Below, piece by piece: positions 16,213 to 25,632 of a DNA stretch of 64,000 nucleotides. The stretch's first letter is position 1. Each line of letters starts with the position of its first letter. The notes below the pieces were generated by a model. That model worked only from the letters and a program-made list of their open reading frames with translations. It was not told the origin of the DNA and searched no databases. The DNA comes from JAWVFM01 sp963739355 (GTDB taxonomy: Bacteria; Actinomycetota; Thermoleophilia; Solirubrobacterales; 70-9): the NCBI GenBank assembly GCA_963739355.1, contig CAVUAD010000007.1:868001-932000 (forward strand), written 5' to 3'. The position numbers were made by a program, and so were the translations under genes.

Positions 16213-17294
16213 CCGGCGGCCGCGAGCTTGCGGCTCTTCGACTCGATCGACTCGAGCAGGTCGTCCCAGGACTTGACGAAGGCCTCGGCGCCCTCGCGCT
16301 GGAGGCGCTCCGCAAGGGCGTCGACGTCGATGCCGGCGCTTGCCATGTCCGCGAGCGTCGCCTCGGCCGCCTCCGCGTCTCGTGCCATCGGCTCGCCCAC
16401 CTTGCCGTGATCGGCGAAGAAGTTGAGCGTGTTCTCCGGCATCGTGTTGATCGTGAAGGGCGCCGGTAGGGCCTCGATGTAGAGGACGTCGGACGCGTCG
16501 GGGTCCTTGGTGCCGGTGCTTGCCCAGAGCAGGCGCTGCGGCTGCGCCCCCGCGTTGGCGAGGCGCTGGGAGCGCTCGGAGTCGAGCAACTCCCGGTACG
16601 CCCTGTAGGCCCGCCCAGCGACCGCGATCCCGAGCTTGTTCTTGAGCTCGGCCCCGGCCTCGTCGCCCAGGGCGACGTCCCAGCGGCTGATGAAGATCGA
16701 GGCGACCGACCGGACCACAGGGTCGAGGCCGTCCGCGATCCGGCGCTCGATCCCCTTCATGTACGCGTCCGCCGCGGCCAGGTACTGCTCTGCCGAGAAC
16801 AGCAGCGTGACGTTCACCGGGATCCCGGCGTAGATCGTCGCCTCGATCGCGCCGAGGCCGGCGGGCGTCCCGGGGATCTTGATGAAGACGTTCTCCTTGC
16901 CGGCCCGTTCGTGCAGCTTGCGAGCCCACGCGGTGGTCGGCTCCGTGTCGTTGGCGAGCAGGGGAGAGACCTCCAGGGAAACCCAGCCGTCGACGCCGTG
17001 CGTCCGCTCGTGAGTGGGGAGGAAGAGGTCCGCGGCGCGACCGAGGTCGTCAATCGCAAGCCTGAAGAAGAGCTCCTCACCGCTCTTCCCGGACTCCGCC
17101 AGCTCCGCGATCGCCTCGTCGTAGGCGTCGCCGCTGCTGATCGCCTTGTCGAAGATCGTCGGGTTGGAGGTGAGCCCGGTCACGGCCCGCTCGTCGATGT
17201 AGCCGGCGAGCGTGCCGTCGTCGAGCATCGTTCGGGTGATGTTGTCGAGCCAGAGGCTCTGGCCGAGGTCGTGAAGCTCTTGGTTGGCGTTCAT
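16209..17294 (-). CDS. tal: Transaldolase, actinobacterial type
   Basis: Transfers dihydroxyacetone units in the non-oxidative pentose phosphate pathway. 361 residues, the longer mycobacterial-type Tal. LHDLGQSLWLDNITRTML, the strand VTGLTSNPTIFDKAI, VSLEVSPLLANDT, the Schiff-base Lys strand NVFIKIPGT, and GIPVNVTLLFS are the family landmarks. ATG 17294 is preceded by AAGGAG on the minus strand, which fixes the start. It lies 14 bp after tkt and overlaps pgi. Confidence 0.96.
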   Translation of the reverse strand: MNANQELHDLGQSLWLDNITRTMLDDGTLAGYIDERAVTGLTSNPTIFDKAISSGDAYDEAIAELAESGKSGEELFFRLAIDDLGRAADLFLPTHERTHGVDGWVSLEVSPLLANDTEPTTAWARKLHERAGKENVFIKIPGTPAGLGAIEATIYAGIPVNVTLLFSAEQYLAAADAYMKGIERRIADGLDPVVRSVASIFISRWDVALGDEAGAELKNKLGIAVAGRAYRAYRELLDSERSQRLANAGAQPQRLLWASTGTKDPDASDVLYIEALPAPFTINTMPENTLNFFADHGKVGEPMARDAEAAEATLADMASAGIDVDALAERLQREGAEAFVKSWDDLLESIESKSRKLAAAG

Positions 17295-17308
17295 GCCGTG
17301 TCTCCTTT

Positions 17309-19363
17309 TCAGGTTTGGATAAGGCCTCTGGCCGCTTCGACGAGCGACTCGGGCGTGAAGCCGAACCTCCGCTCGACCTCCTTGAGCGGTGCCGAGGCGC
17401 CGAAGGTGTGCATGCCCACGATCCTGCCGCCGGTGCCGACGTAGCGGTCCCAGCCGAGGGTCGAGCCCTGCTCGACCGCAACGCGCGCCGTGACGGCGGG
17501 AGGGAGGACCGAGTCGCGGTACCCGGCGTCCTGGAGGTCGAAGAGGAACCACGACGGCAGGCTGACCACGCGGGCCTTGACGCCGTCCGCGCGCAGGTCC
17601 TCGAAGGCGCTGAGCGCCAGCTGCACCTCGCTGCCGGTCGCGATCAGGATCACCTCCGGCTCCTCGTCCTCCGCTCCGGCGAGGACGTAACCGCCGCGCG
17701 CCAGTCCGGACGCGGGAGCCAGCTCCGTGCGGTCCAGCACGGGCAGGTCCTGGCGGCTCAGGATCAGCGCCGTCGGCCGGTGCGGCTGCCCGATGATCAC
17801 CCGCCACGCCTCGGCCACCTCGTTCGCGTCGCAGGGCCGAATTACGTTGAGGCCGGGTATCGCCCGCAGGGAGGCCAGCTGCTCGACCGGCTGGTGCGTC
17901 GGGCCGTCCTCGCCGAGCCCGATCGAGTCGTGGCTGAACCAATGGACCACCGGCAGCTCCATCAGCGCCGAGAGGCGGATGGCGGGCCGCGCGTAGTCCG
18001 AGAACGTCAGGTACGTCGACCACACCGGCCGCAGCTTGCACAGGGCCAGGCCGTTGGAGATCGCGGCCGACTCGTGCTCGCGGACGCCGTAGTGGAGCCC
18101 GCGCCCGGCGCGGTCGGTGGGCGAGAAGGTCCCGGCGCCGTCGAAGTCCAGGCCGTTGGAGGCGGATCCGGTGAGGTCCGCCGAGCCGCTCACCAGCCAG
18201 GGCAGGTGCTCGGCGATCGCGTTCAGGACCTTGCCGGACGCCTTGCGGGTGGCGGTGCCCTTCGCGTCGGGCTCGAACTCCGGGATCGCCCGGTCCCAGC
18301 CCGTCGGCAGCCTGCGCTTCTGCATCAGGTCGATCTCCTCGGCCTTCAGCGGCTCCGCGTCGGCGAGGCGCTCCTCCCACTCCTCGCGGAGCGTGGCGCC
18401 GCGCCTGCCGATGCCGTCGGCGAAGTGCTCACGGACCCCGTCGGGGACGAGGAACTCCGCGTCCTCCGGCCAGCCGTAGGCACGCTTGGTCTCCTGGACC
18501 TCCTCTTCGCCGAGCGGCTCCCCGTGCGCCGCCGCGGTGTCCTGCTTGTGGGGCGAGCCGTAGCCGATGTGGCTGTCGACGACGATCAGCGTGGGCTCGC
18601 CGGCCACGTTGCCGAAGCGCTCGAACGCCTGGGCGATCAGCTCCATGTCGTTCGCGTCGCCGACCCGCTCGACGTTCCAGCCGTAACCCATGAACCGCGC
18701 GGCGACGTCGTCCGAGTAGGTGACATGCGTGTCGCCGTCGATCGAGATGTGGTTGTTGTCGTAGATCCAGCAGAGGTTGTCGAGCTGCTGGTTGCCGGCG
18801 ATCGAGCCCGCCTCGCCCGAGACCCCCTCCATCATGTCGCCGTCGCCGCAGATCGCGTAGACGTTGAAGTCGAAGAGCTCGGAGCCGTAGCGAGCCTGGA
18901 GCCACTTGCCGGCGATCGCCATGCCGACGCTCGTCGCGACGCCCTGCCCGAGCGGCCCCGTGGTCGTCTCGACGCCGGAGGTCAGGTGGTACTCGGGGTG
19001 CCCCGGCGTCTTCGAGTCGAGCTGGCGGAACGTCTCGATGTCCTCCATGCTCACGGCGGGCTCGCCGATCGTCTCGTAGTCCGAATCGACCGTCCGTACG
19101 TTCGCGAGGTGGAGCAGGGAGTAGAGGAGCATCGAGGCGTGGCCGGCGGAGAGGACGAAGCGGTCGCGGTTGGGCCACACGGGATCCGCCGGGTCGAAGC
19201 GCAGGAAGCGCTGCCAGAGCGTGTACGCCACCGGAGCGAGGGCCATCGGCGTCCCGGGATGCCCGGAGTTCGCCTTCTGGATCGCGTCGATGGAGAGCGT
19301 GCGGATCGTGTTGACGCAGAGCTCGTCGAGGTCCGTCGCGGTCGGCTGGAGTACGTCAGCCAT
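17309..19363 (-). CDS. tkt: Transketolase
   Basis: TPP-dependent enzyme moving two-carbon units between sugar phosphates. 684 residues. N-terminal SIDAIQKANSGHPGTPM, the TPP/Mg motif GDGDMMEG, the PYR domain (DSIGLGEDGPTHQPVEQL) and the C-terminal domain ending with GVKARVVSLPSWFLFD are intact. First gene of the tkt-tal-pgi-HAD-glk-ROK operon. Only 72 bp separate it from the divergent 19436 gene, so their promoters overlap; ACTAGTATC near 19370 could supply a -10 for tkt. Confidence 0.97.
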   Translation of the reverse strand: MADVLQPTATDLDELCVNTIRTLSIDAIQKANSGHPGTPMALAPVAYTLWQRFLRFDPADPVWPNRDRFVLSAGHASMLLYSLLHLANVRTVDSDYETIGEPAVSMEDIETFRQLDSKTPGHPEYHLTSGVETTTGPLGQGVATSVGMAIAGKWLQARYGSELFDFNVYAICGDGDMMEGVSGEAGSIAGNQQLDNLCWIYDNNHISIDGDTHVTYSDDVAARFMGYGWNVERVGDANDMELIAQAFERFGNVAGEPTLIVVDSHIGYGSPHKQDTAAAHGEPLGEEEVQETKRAYGWPEDAEFLVPDGVREHFADGIGRRGATLREEWEERLADAEPLKAEEIDLMQKRRLPTGWDRAIPEFEPDAKGTATRKASGKVLNAIAEHLPWLVSGSADLTGSASNGLDFDGAGTFSPTDRAGRGLHYGVREHESAAISNGLALCKLRPVWSTYLTFSDYARPAIRLSALMELPVVHWFSHDSIGLGEDGPTHQPVEQLASLRAIPGLNVIRPCDANEVAEAWRVIIGQPHRPTALILSRQDLPVLDRTELAPASGLARGGYVLAGAEDEEPEVILIATGSEVQLALSAFEDLRADGVKARVVSLPSWFLFDLQDAGYRDSVLPPAVTARVAVEQGSTLGWDRYVGTGGRIVGMHTFGASAPLKEVERRFGFTPESLVEAARGLIQT

Positions 19364-19435
19364 GACCTTCGATACTAGTGAGCATGCGTCCGCCGAATGT
19401 GAGAGGGTCGGTCCGACGGCGACACAGGAGGCAGG

Positions 19436-20065
19436 ATGCAGTCACAGGCGCGCGATACATGGGCATTGACAGGGGCACTTGCGGTGGTGCTCGTGCTGGT
19501 CGCCTTCTTCGCGATTGGCGGCAACACCCCGAACGGCGACGCCTCGGCGGCGAAGGTTGCCTCGTTCTACTCGGACAACGGGGGCAAGGAGACGGCAGCC
19601 GCGATCGTCCTCGCCCTCGGCGGGGTCTCGTTGCTCTTCTTCGTCGCGATCCTCAAGCGGCATCTCGAGGCCGCCGCGCCCGCCGGCAGCGTGCTGCCAA
19701 CCGCCGCACTGATCGCCGGCACCGTCGCCGGCGTCGGGTTCATGACAGCGGCCACGATTCACTTCGCCCTCGCCGACTACAGCGACGACATCGCCCCGAT
19801 TGCGGCGCAGGCAGTCAATGCAATCGACTCCGACTTCTTCCTGCCGTTCGTCGCCGGGCTATCGTCGCTCATCCTCGCGAGCTCGCTGCTGGCCCTTCGA
19901 ACCGGGGCGTTCCTGCCCCGCTGGGCGGCGATTCTCGGCGTCGTGATCTTCGTGATCACCTTCACGCCGCTCGGCTTCATCTCGTTCATCCTCGCAGGCC
20001 TCTGGCTCGTGGCGATCAGCATCCGGCTCTACTTGGCCGGCGAGCCGGCAGCAGGCACCGCCTAG
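19436..20065 (+). CDS. Multi-pass membrane protein of unknown function
   Basis: 209 residues with about five membrane segments (near residues 11-27, 57-76, 88-107, 128-152, 158-188). Between the first two is a short outside loop, NGDASAAKVASFYSDNGG. I do not recognise a functional motif. The start is clear: AGGAGG lies 8 nt before the ATG. It is divergent from tkt and overlaps the 3' end of pgl by 4 bp on the opposite strand. Its place in the pentose phosphate cluster may be chance. Confidence 0.8.
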   Translation: MQSQARDTWALTGALAVVLVLVAFFAIGGNTPNGDASAAKVASFYSDNGGKETAAAIVLALGGVSLLFFVAILKRHLEAAAPAGSVLPTAALIAGTVAGVGFMTAATIHFALADYSDDIAPIAAQAVNAIDSDFFLPFVAGLSSLILASSLLALRTGAFLPRWAAILGVVIFVITFTPLGFISFILAGLWLVAISIRLYLAGEPAAGTA

Positions 20066-20640
20066 CCGAGGGCGGCCGCGTCGGCGACAAGCGTCGCGTT
20101 CGCCTGGCTCACGCGGCCGGCCGGGACTCCTGCGTCGCCGCGCTGCATGCGGGCGAGGGCGTCGTGCTTGTCCTCGCCCGCCACCAGCCAGACCACCCGC
20201 CGCGCGGCGTCGATGGTCGGATAGGTGAGGGTCATCCTGCGTCGCCCCCGGTACTTGCCCGCGGTGAGCGCCACGCGCCGGTCGGCAACCTCGAGCACCG
20301 CGTCGCCGGGGACGAGCGACGCTGTGTGCCCGTCGGGGCCGATGCCCAGGTGGACGAGGTCGACCGGCTCGGGCAGCTCCGTGGCGTAACGGGCCGCCGC
20401 CGCCTCGAGGTCCGTCTCGCCAACCGGCATCGGGCGCAGCCGTTCCTGAAGCGCGGGGGGGAGGGCGAGGACGATGTGCGTGAGGTTGCGGTCCGGGTCA
20501 CCGGCCGGCGCGACTCGCTCGTCGACCTGGAAGAGCGTGGTCGCCTCCCACGGGACGTCGGCGTCGGCCAGGGCCTCGTACATGGGCACCGGCGTCTTGC
20601 CGCCGCTCAGCGCCAGCGAGAACGACCCGCGGGACGCCAC
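20062..20640 (-). CDS. pgl: 6-phosphogluconolactonase (start uncertain)
   Basis: Hydrolyses 6-phosphogluconolactone, the step between zwf and gnd. Motifs: LALSGGKTPVPMYEAL, FQVDERVAP, NLTHIVLAL, and the catalytic block LGIGPDGHTASLVPG. The GTG at 20640 gives only 192 residues and cuts off the first helix. The frame stays open upstream and reads LRVERAPDAGAAARRAAEVI then AAAAREAVASRG, typical of the family N-terminus, but contains no ATG, GTG or TTG until deep inside gnd. A CTG at 20719-20721 overlaps the gnd stop (CTGA) with GAGGAG upstream and is the most natural start (219 residues). Pgl then follows gnd in one operon. Confidence 0.9.
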   Translation of the reverse strand: MASRGSFSLALSGGKTPVPMYEALADADVPWEATTLFQVDERVAPAGDPDRNLTHIVLALPPALQERLRPMPVGETDLEAAAARYATELPEPVDLVHLGIGPDGHTASLVPGDAVLEVADRRVALTAGKYRGRRRMTLTYPTIDAARRVVWLVAGEDKHDALARMQRGDAGVPAGRVSQANATLVADAAALG

Positions 20641-20717
20641 CGCCTCGCGCGCAGCCGCCGCGATGACCTCGGCGGCACGCCTTGCGGCCGCGCCTGCGTC
20701 GGGAGCGCGCTCGACCC

Positions 20718-21737
20718 TCAGCTCTTCTTCTCCTCGTGCCCGCCGAACTGCTTGCGCATCGCGGAGAGGACCTTGTCCGCGAAGTCGTCGAGGCCGCGCG
20801 ACGCGAACCGCGAGTAGAGCGCGCTGGAGAGGACCGGCGCCGGTACGCCCTCGTCGATGGCGGCGATCGAGGTCCAGCGCCCCTCGCCCGAGTCCGACAC
20901 GCGCCCCGCGAAGTCCCCGAGGTCGGGCGACTGCTGGAGCGCCGCCGCCGTGAGGTCGAGAAGCCAGGAGCCGATCACGCTACCGCGTCGCCACACCTCG
21001 GCAACGGCGGGGATGTCGATGTCGTAGCGGTAGAACTCGGGGTTCTCCATCGGTGCGGTCTCGGCGTCGGCCTCGCGCTTCTCGGCGCCGGCGTCGGCGT
21101 TCTTCAGGATGTTGAGCCCCTCTGCGTAGGCGGCCATGACGCCGTACTCGATCCCGTTGTGGACCATCTTCACGAAGTGCCCGGCGCCCGAGGGGCCGCA
21201 GTGCAGGTAGCCGTTCTCTGCCGCCGATGGCTCGCCCTCCATGCCCGGCGTCCGCTCGGCCGACGCCACGCCCGGCGCGATCGTGGCGAAGATCGGGTCG
21301 AGCTGGGCCACCGCCTCGTCGGGCCCGCCGATCATCAGGCAGTAGCCGCGCTCCAGGCCGAAGACGCCGCCGCTGGTCCCGCAGTCGACGTAGGCAATCC
21401 CCCGCTTGCCGACCTCCTCGGCGCGGCGGATGTCGTCGCGGTAATAGGAGTTGCCGCCGTCGATGATGATGTCGCCGTCGGAGAGGGCGCCGGCGATGTC
21501 GCCGACCGTCTGCTCGGTGATCTCCCCGGCGGGGACCATGGCCCAGACGGCGCGGGGAGGGGAGAGCTTCGCCGCGAGCTCCTCCAGCGAGCTCGCTCCC
21601 GTGGCGCCTTCCGACTCGAGCGTCTTGACCGCGTCAGCGTTGACGTCGTAGACCACGCACTCGTGGCCGTCGCGCAGCAGCCGGCGCACGATGTTCGCGC
21701 CCATCCGGCCCAGTCCCACCATTCCAAGCTGACTCAT
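20718..21737 (-). CDS. gnd: 6-phosphogluconate dehydrogenase, short (GndA/YqeC-like) type
   Basis: Oxidatively decarboxylates 6-phosphogluconate to ribulose-5-phosphate. 339 residues, the short form found in many Gram-positives and often NAD-preferring, not the 470-residue form. Rossmann GMVGLGRMGANIVRRL, substrate region DGGNSYYRDD, CGTSGGVFGLERGYCLMIGG, and catalytic GPSGAGHFVKMVHNGIEYG are seen. Followed by pgl and divergent from zwf across 46 bp, so the oxidative pentose phosphate genes form one divergent unit. Confidence 0.95.
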   Translation of the reverse strand: MSQLGMVGLGRMGANIVRRLLRDGHECVVYDVNADAVKTLESEGATGASSLEELAAKLSPPRAVWAMVPAGEITEQTVGDIAGALSDGDIIIDGGNSYYRDDIRRAEEVGKRGIAYVDCGTSGGVFGLERGYCLMIGGPDEAVAQLDPIFATIAPGVASAERTPGMEGEPSAAENGYLHCGPSGAGHFVKMVHNGIEYGVMAAYAEGLNILKNADAGAEKREADAETAPMENPEFYRYDIDIPAVAEVWRRGSVIGSWLLDLTAAALQQSPDLGDFAGRVSDSGEGRWTSIAAIDEGVPAPVLSSALYSRFASRGLDDFADKVLSAMRKQFGGHEEKKS

Positions 21738-21783
21738 CTGTCTCCTGTCGGTCGAGGGGTTTGTCTAGGGTAGCTGCGCTCTC

Positions 21784-23208
21784 ATGGCCCGCAATTCCGC
21801 CAGCGCCGACGCCGACGTCCTGGTGATCTTCGGGATCACCGGCGACCTCGCCCGGAAGATGACCTTCCGCGCGCTCTACCGGCTGGAGCGCCGAAAGCAG
21901 CTGCAATCGCGCATCATCGGCGTGGCGCGCAACGACTGGTCCGACGAGGATCTCCACGAGCACGCGCGGCAGGCGATCGCCGACACCGGGATGCAGATCG
22001 ACGACGACGTCTTCAAGCGCCTGGCCGACCGGCTGAGCTACGTCAGCGGCGAGTACCAGACCGACTCGACCTTCGAGAAGCTCGCGACCGAGCTCAAGGG
22101 CGACAAGCACCCGGTCTTCTACCTCGAGATCCCGCCGTCGCTGTTCGCCGACGTGGTCGGGCGCCTGTACGGGGTGGGGCTGACGGATGACGCTCGCGTG
22201 GTGATCGAGAAGCCCTTCGGCCACGATCTCGAATCCGCCCGCGAGCTGAACGCCAGCCTTCACGAGCTCATCGACGAGGACCAGATCCTGAGGATCGACC
22301 ACTTCCTCGGCAAGGAGCCGGTGATGGACATCCTCTACCTGCGCTTCGCGAACACGGTGCTGGAGCCGATCTGGAACCGCCGCTACGTCGAGTCCGTGCA
22401 GCTCACGATGGCCGAGGACTTCGGCGTCGAGGACCGGGGCCGTTTCTACGACCCGGTCGGAGCGCTTCGCGACGTCGTCCAGAACCACCTGCTTCAGCTG
22501 CTCGCGCTGGTGGCGATGGAGCCGCCCACTGGCATGACCGGGGAAGGCGATCCCGTCAAGGACAAGAAGCTCGACCTCTTCAAGGCCATCCCGGCGGCCG
22601 ACCCGAAGAACTACGTCCGCGGGCAGTACGACGGCTACCAGGGGATCGGCGGGGTGAGGAAGGGCTCGAAGACGGAGACCTTCGCCGCGTTGCGGCTCTC
22701 GGTCGAGAGCTGGCGCTGGTCCGGCGTCCCGTTCTTCGTCAGGGCCGGCAAGGCGATGCCCGAGAAGGTCACGGAGGTGCGGGTCAACTTCCACAGCCCG
22801 CCGCCCCTCGGGATCGGGTCGCGCGCCTCGCCCCAGCGCGACGAGCTGATCTTCCGGATCGACCCCGACCCGGGCGCCTGCTTGCTCGTCGAGGCGAAGA
22901 AGCCGGGCGAGGACAAGCTCCGCCAGGTGCACCTCGATCTTCTGTTCGCCCAGCAGCTGGCCGAGCTGCCGGAGCCCTACGAGCGGCTCCTCGGCGACGC
23001 GCTCCACGGCGACCGCCAGCGCTTCTCCGACGAGGCGATGACCGAGGAGACTTGGCGCATCGTCGAGCCGCTCCTGGACCTCGAGGACGCCCCTGAGCCC
23101 TACGAAAAGGGCACCTGGGGGCCGGACGGCGCGGAAGCGCTCGTCAAGGGCCACGCGCGCTGGCGGCGGCCGTGGCTGCCGGAAGAGCCGGGTCCGCTCG
23201 GCTTCTGA
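21784..23208 (+). CDS. zwf: Glucose-6-phosphate 1-dehydrogenase
   Basis: First enzyme of the oxidative pentose phosphate pathway. 474 residues. NADP loop FGITGDLARKM, the substrate motif RIDHFLGKEPVMDILYLRFAN with the essential Lys, and the C-terminal half (VPFFVRAGKAMPEKVTEV) are present. There is no clear Shine-Dalgarno before ATG 21784; the short leader after the divergent gnd gene may be leaderless. No opcA gene accompanies it here. Confidence 0.96.
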   Translation: MARNSASADADVLVIFGITGDLARKMTFRALYRLERRKQLQSRIIGVARNDWSDEDLHEHARQAIADTGMQIDDDVFKRLADRLSYVSGEYQTDSTFEKLATELKGDKHPVFYLEIPPSLFADVVGRLYGVGLTDDARVVIEKPFGHDLESARELNASLHELIDEDQILRIDHFLGKEPVMDILYLRFANTVLEPIWNRRYVESVQLTMAEDFGVEDRGRFYDPVGALRDVVQNHLLQLLALVAMEPPTGMTGEGDPVKDKKLDLFKAIPAADPKNYVRGQYDGYQGIGGVRKGSKTETFAALRLSVESWRWSGVPFFVRAGKAMPEKVTEVRVNFHSPPPLGIGSRASPQRDELIFRIDPDPGACLLVEAKKPGEDKLRQVHLDLLFAQQLAELPEPYERLLGDALHGDRQRFSDEAMTEETWRIVEPLLDLEDAPEPYEKGTWGPDGAEALVKGHARWRRPWLPEEPGPLGF

Positions 23209-23219
23209 GCGTCCAGGGT

Positions 23220-23247
23220 TAAAGGAGGTAGGCCCAGCGGACGATTA
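23220..23247 (+). promoter_or_regulatory. Sigma-28 (WhiG/FliA)-like promoter for pilT
   Basis: TAAA (23220-23223), 16 nt, GACGATTA (23240-23247), close to the WhiG/FliA pattern TAAA-N15/16-GCCGATAA. The pilT ATG begins 9 nt after the box, so the message would have almost no leader. An AGAGG just before the ATG may still serve as a ribosome site. Confidence 0.55.
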
Positions 23248-23256
23248 GAGGTAGCG

Positions 23257-24381
23257 ATGAGTATCGACTTCGCCTCCGTGCTCTCGAGGATGACCGAGAT
23301 GCGCGCCTCAGACGTACATCTCACGCCGGGTTTCGGACCCGCCGTGCGCGTCGACGGGCGCATCCAGGCGCTCGAGGGCTACGACAAGCTGAGCGCCCAG
23401 GACACGCGCGAAATCGTCTACTCGCTTCTGAACGACGCGCAGCGCAAGAAGTTCGAGAACAACCAGCAGATCGACATGGCCTACGCCATCCCCGGCGTGG
23501 CCCGCTTCCGCGTCAACGCCTTCATGCAGCGCGGCTCGGTCTCCGCGGCCTTCCGCCACATCCCGCACGAGATCAAGTCGCTCGATCAGCTCGGATTGCC
23601 CCCGGTGCTCGCCGAGTTCGCCCGCAAGCCCCGCGGGTTCGTGCTGTTCACCGGCCCGACCGGTTCAGGCAAGTCGACGTCGCTTGCCGCCCTCATCGAC
23701 ATGATCAACAGCGAGCGCGACGAGCACATCCTCACGATCGAGGACCCGATCGAGTTCCTGCACCGGCACAAGCGCTGCATCGTCAACCAGCGCGAGGTCG
23801 GCGCCGACGTTCCCGACTTTGCCATGGCGCTTCGCGCGGCGCTGCGCGAGGACCCCGACGTGATCCTCGTCGGCGAGATGCGCGACCTGGAGACGATCTC
23901 CACCGCCCTGACCGCGGCGGAGACCGGCCACCTCGTCTTCGCGACGCTCCACACGCAGTCGACCTCCCAGACCGTTGACCGCATCATCGACGTCTTTCCG
24001 CCGCACCAGCAGCAGCAGGTGCGGATGCAGCTCTCGATCGCCCTCCAGGGCATCGTCACGCAGCAGCTGATCCCGACGGCCGACGGCACGGGCCGCGTCT
24101 GCGCGACCGAGGTGCTGGTGCCGACGCCCGCGATCAGGAACCTGATCCGCGAGGGCAAGACCCACCAGATCTACTCCGCCCTCCAGACCTCCGGCGCAAT
24201 CGGCATGCAGACCATGGACTCCCACCTGGCGCAGCTGGTGCGTCTTGGGAAGATCACCAGCCAGCTCGCGACCTCGCGGGCGGCGGTTCCGGAGGAGCTC
24301 CAGAGGCTGCTCGCCGGCGCGGGCCCGGCGATGACCGGCAACGGCGCTCCGGCTCAGCAGCAAGCGGCGGGCATGAGGTAG
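23257..24381 (+). CDS. pilT: Type IV pilus retraction ATPase PilT
   Basis: 374 residues. Hexameric ATPase that depolymerises pili and drives twitching. N-terminal PAS-like domain (ASDVHLTPGFGPAVRVDG), Walker A GPTGSGKST (about 133-141), Asp box and Walker B (DVILVGEMRDLETI), His box (GHLVFATLHT), and the PilT-specific AIRNLIREGKTHQ motif, which separates retraction from assembly ATPases. Directly followed by pilC. The presence of PilT indicates dynamic pili rather than a type II secretion system. Confidence 0.97.
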   Translation: MSIDFASVLSRMTEMRASDVHLTPGFGPAVRVDGRIQALEGYDKLSAQDTREIVYSLLNDAQRKKFENNQQIDMAYAIPGVARFRVNAFMQRGSVSAAFRHIPHEIKSLDQLGLPPVLAEFARKPRGFVLFTGPTGSGKSTSLAALIDMINSERDEHILTIEDPIEFLHRHKRCIVNQREVGADVPDFAMALRAALREDPDVILVGEMRDLETISTALTAAETGHLVFATLHTQSTSQTVDRIIDVFPPHQQQQVRMQLSIALQGIVTQQLIPTADGTGRVCATEVLVPTPAIRNLIREGKTHQIYSALQTSGAIGMQTMDSHLAQLVRLGKITSQLATSRAAVPEELQRLLAGAGPAMTGNGAPAQQQAAGMR

Positions 24382-24391
24382 GCCCAAGCGA

Positions 24392-25624
24392 ATGAGCACG
24401 TACGCCTTCCGCGCCGTCGACGTCGCAGGCATTCCGTCCCGCGGCGAGATCGACGCGCCCACCAAGGCCCAGGTCGCCGAGGAGCTCCGCTCGCGCGGGC
24501 TGATCGTCCTCGACGTCGCCGAGCGTCACGAGGCCTTCAAGCTCGAGAGCGTCTTCCAGCGCTTCAGGAGCGTCGACCAACGCGAGCTCTCGGTCTTCTC
24601 CCGCCAGTTCGCCACGCTCGTCGCGTCGGGAATGCCCCTGCTGCGATCCCTCTACACGCTGGAGGACCAGACCGAGGACGACATGCTGAGGTCGGCGATT
24701 GCCGCGGTGCGCTCGGACGTGGAGGCGGGATCGTCGCTCTACCAGGCGATGGAGCGCCAGCCCGGGGTTTTCGATCCGCTCTACCGGTCGATGGTGCGTG
24801 CCGGCGAGGAGTCCGGCAAGCTCGAGGAGGCGCTCGACCGCGTTGCCTACCAGCTCGAGAAGCTCGACGCGCTGCGGCGGCAGGTCAAGTCGGCGATGGT
24901 CTACCCGGCGGTGGTCTTCAGCATCGCGCTGCTCGTGATGCTCGCCATCTGCGCGTTCGTCGTGCCGGTCTTCGTGGGGATCTTCAATGAGCTCGCCGCG
25001 GAGAACCCGACGGTCAGCGCCGATCTGCCGACGATGACGCAGATCACGGTCTCGGTCTCGAACGTGGTGACGCACCAGTTCTACATCCTCATCCCGGTCC
25101 TTGGCGCGCTCGCGTACGCGTTCGCCCGGTGGAAGAAGACCGACCGGGGCCGGAACCTCTGGGACAGGTTCAAGCTCCGCTTTCCGAAGATCGGCGACGT
25201 CGTTCGCAAGGTCGCCCTGGCCCGGTGGTCGAGGACGTTCTCCGGCTCCATCTCCTCCGGAGTCCCGATCCTGCAGGCGATCGAGATCTCCGGGATCACG
25301 GCCGGCAACACGGTGGTCGCCGGCGCCATGGACGAGGTCTACAGCTCCGTCAAGAAGGGCGGCTCCATCGCGAAGCCGCTGGCGGACCATCCGGTGTTCC
25401 CGCCGATGGTCTCCCACATGGTCTCCGTCGGCGAGGACTCCGGTCAGCTCGAGGTCATGCTCGGCAAGATCGCGGACTTCTATGAGACCGAGGTGGACGC
25501 CAAGGTCAAGGCGCTGACCTCGCTGATCGAGCCGCTGATGATCGTGATCGTCGGCGGCATGGTCGGGTTCATCGTGATCTCGATGTACCTGCCGATCTTC
25601 AGCATCTACAACAACATCCGCTGA
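24392..25624 (+). CDS. pilC: Type IV pilus inner-membrane platform protein PilC
   Basis: 410 residues, two GspF domains that connect the PilB/PilT motors to the pilin pool. First cytoplasmic domain with SRQFATLVASGMPLLRSL, a membrane segment (VVFSIALLVMLAICAFVVPVF), a second repeat with FSGSISSGVPILQAIEI, and a C-terminal membrane hairpin (EPLMIVIVGGMVGFIVISMY). 10 bp after pilT. It ends 8 bp before the convergent histidine kinase. Confidence 0.96.
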   Translation: MSTYAFRAVDVAGIPSRGEIDAPTKAQVAEELRSRGLIVLDVAERHEAFKLESVFQRFRSVDQRELSVFSRQFATLVASGMPLLRSLYTLEDQTEDDMLRSAIAAVRSDVEAGSSLYQAMERQPGVFDPLYRSMVRAGEESGKLEEALDRVAYQLEKLDALRRQVKSAMVYPAVVFSIALLVMLAICAFVVPVFVGIFNELAAENPTVSADLPTMTQITVSVSNVVTHQFYILIPVLGALAYAFARWKKTDRGRNLWDRFKLRFPKIGDVVRKVALARWSRTFSGSISSGVPILQAIEISGITAGNTVVAGAMDEVYSSVKKGGSIAKPLADHPVFPPMVSHMVSVGEDSGQLEVMLGKIADFYETEVDAKVKALTSLIEPLMIVIVGGMVGFIVISMYLPIFSIYNNIR

Positions 25625-25632
25625 GCGATTCG

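Noticed and set aside
9323..25624. Type II secretion system instead of type IV pili
   Set aside because: pilT with its AIRNLIRE motif, PilM/N/O order and several true prepilins indicate T4P; no secretin gene is seen.
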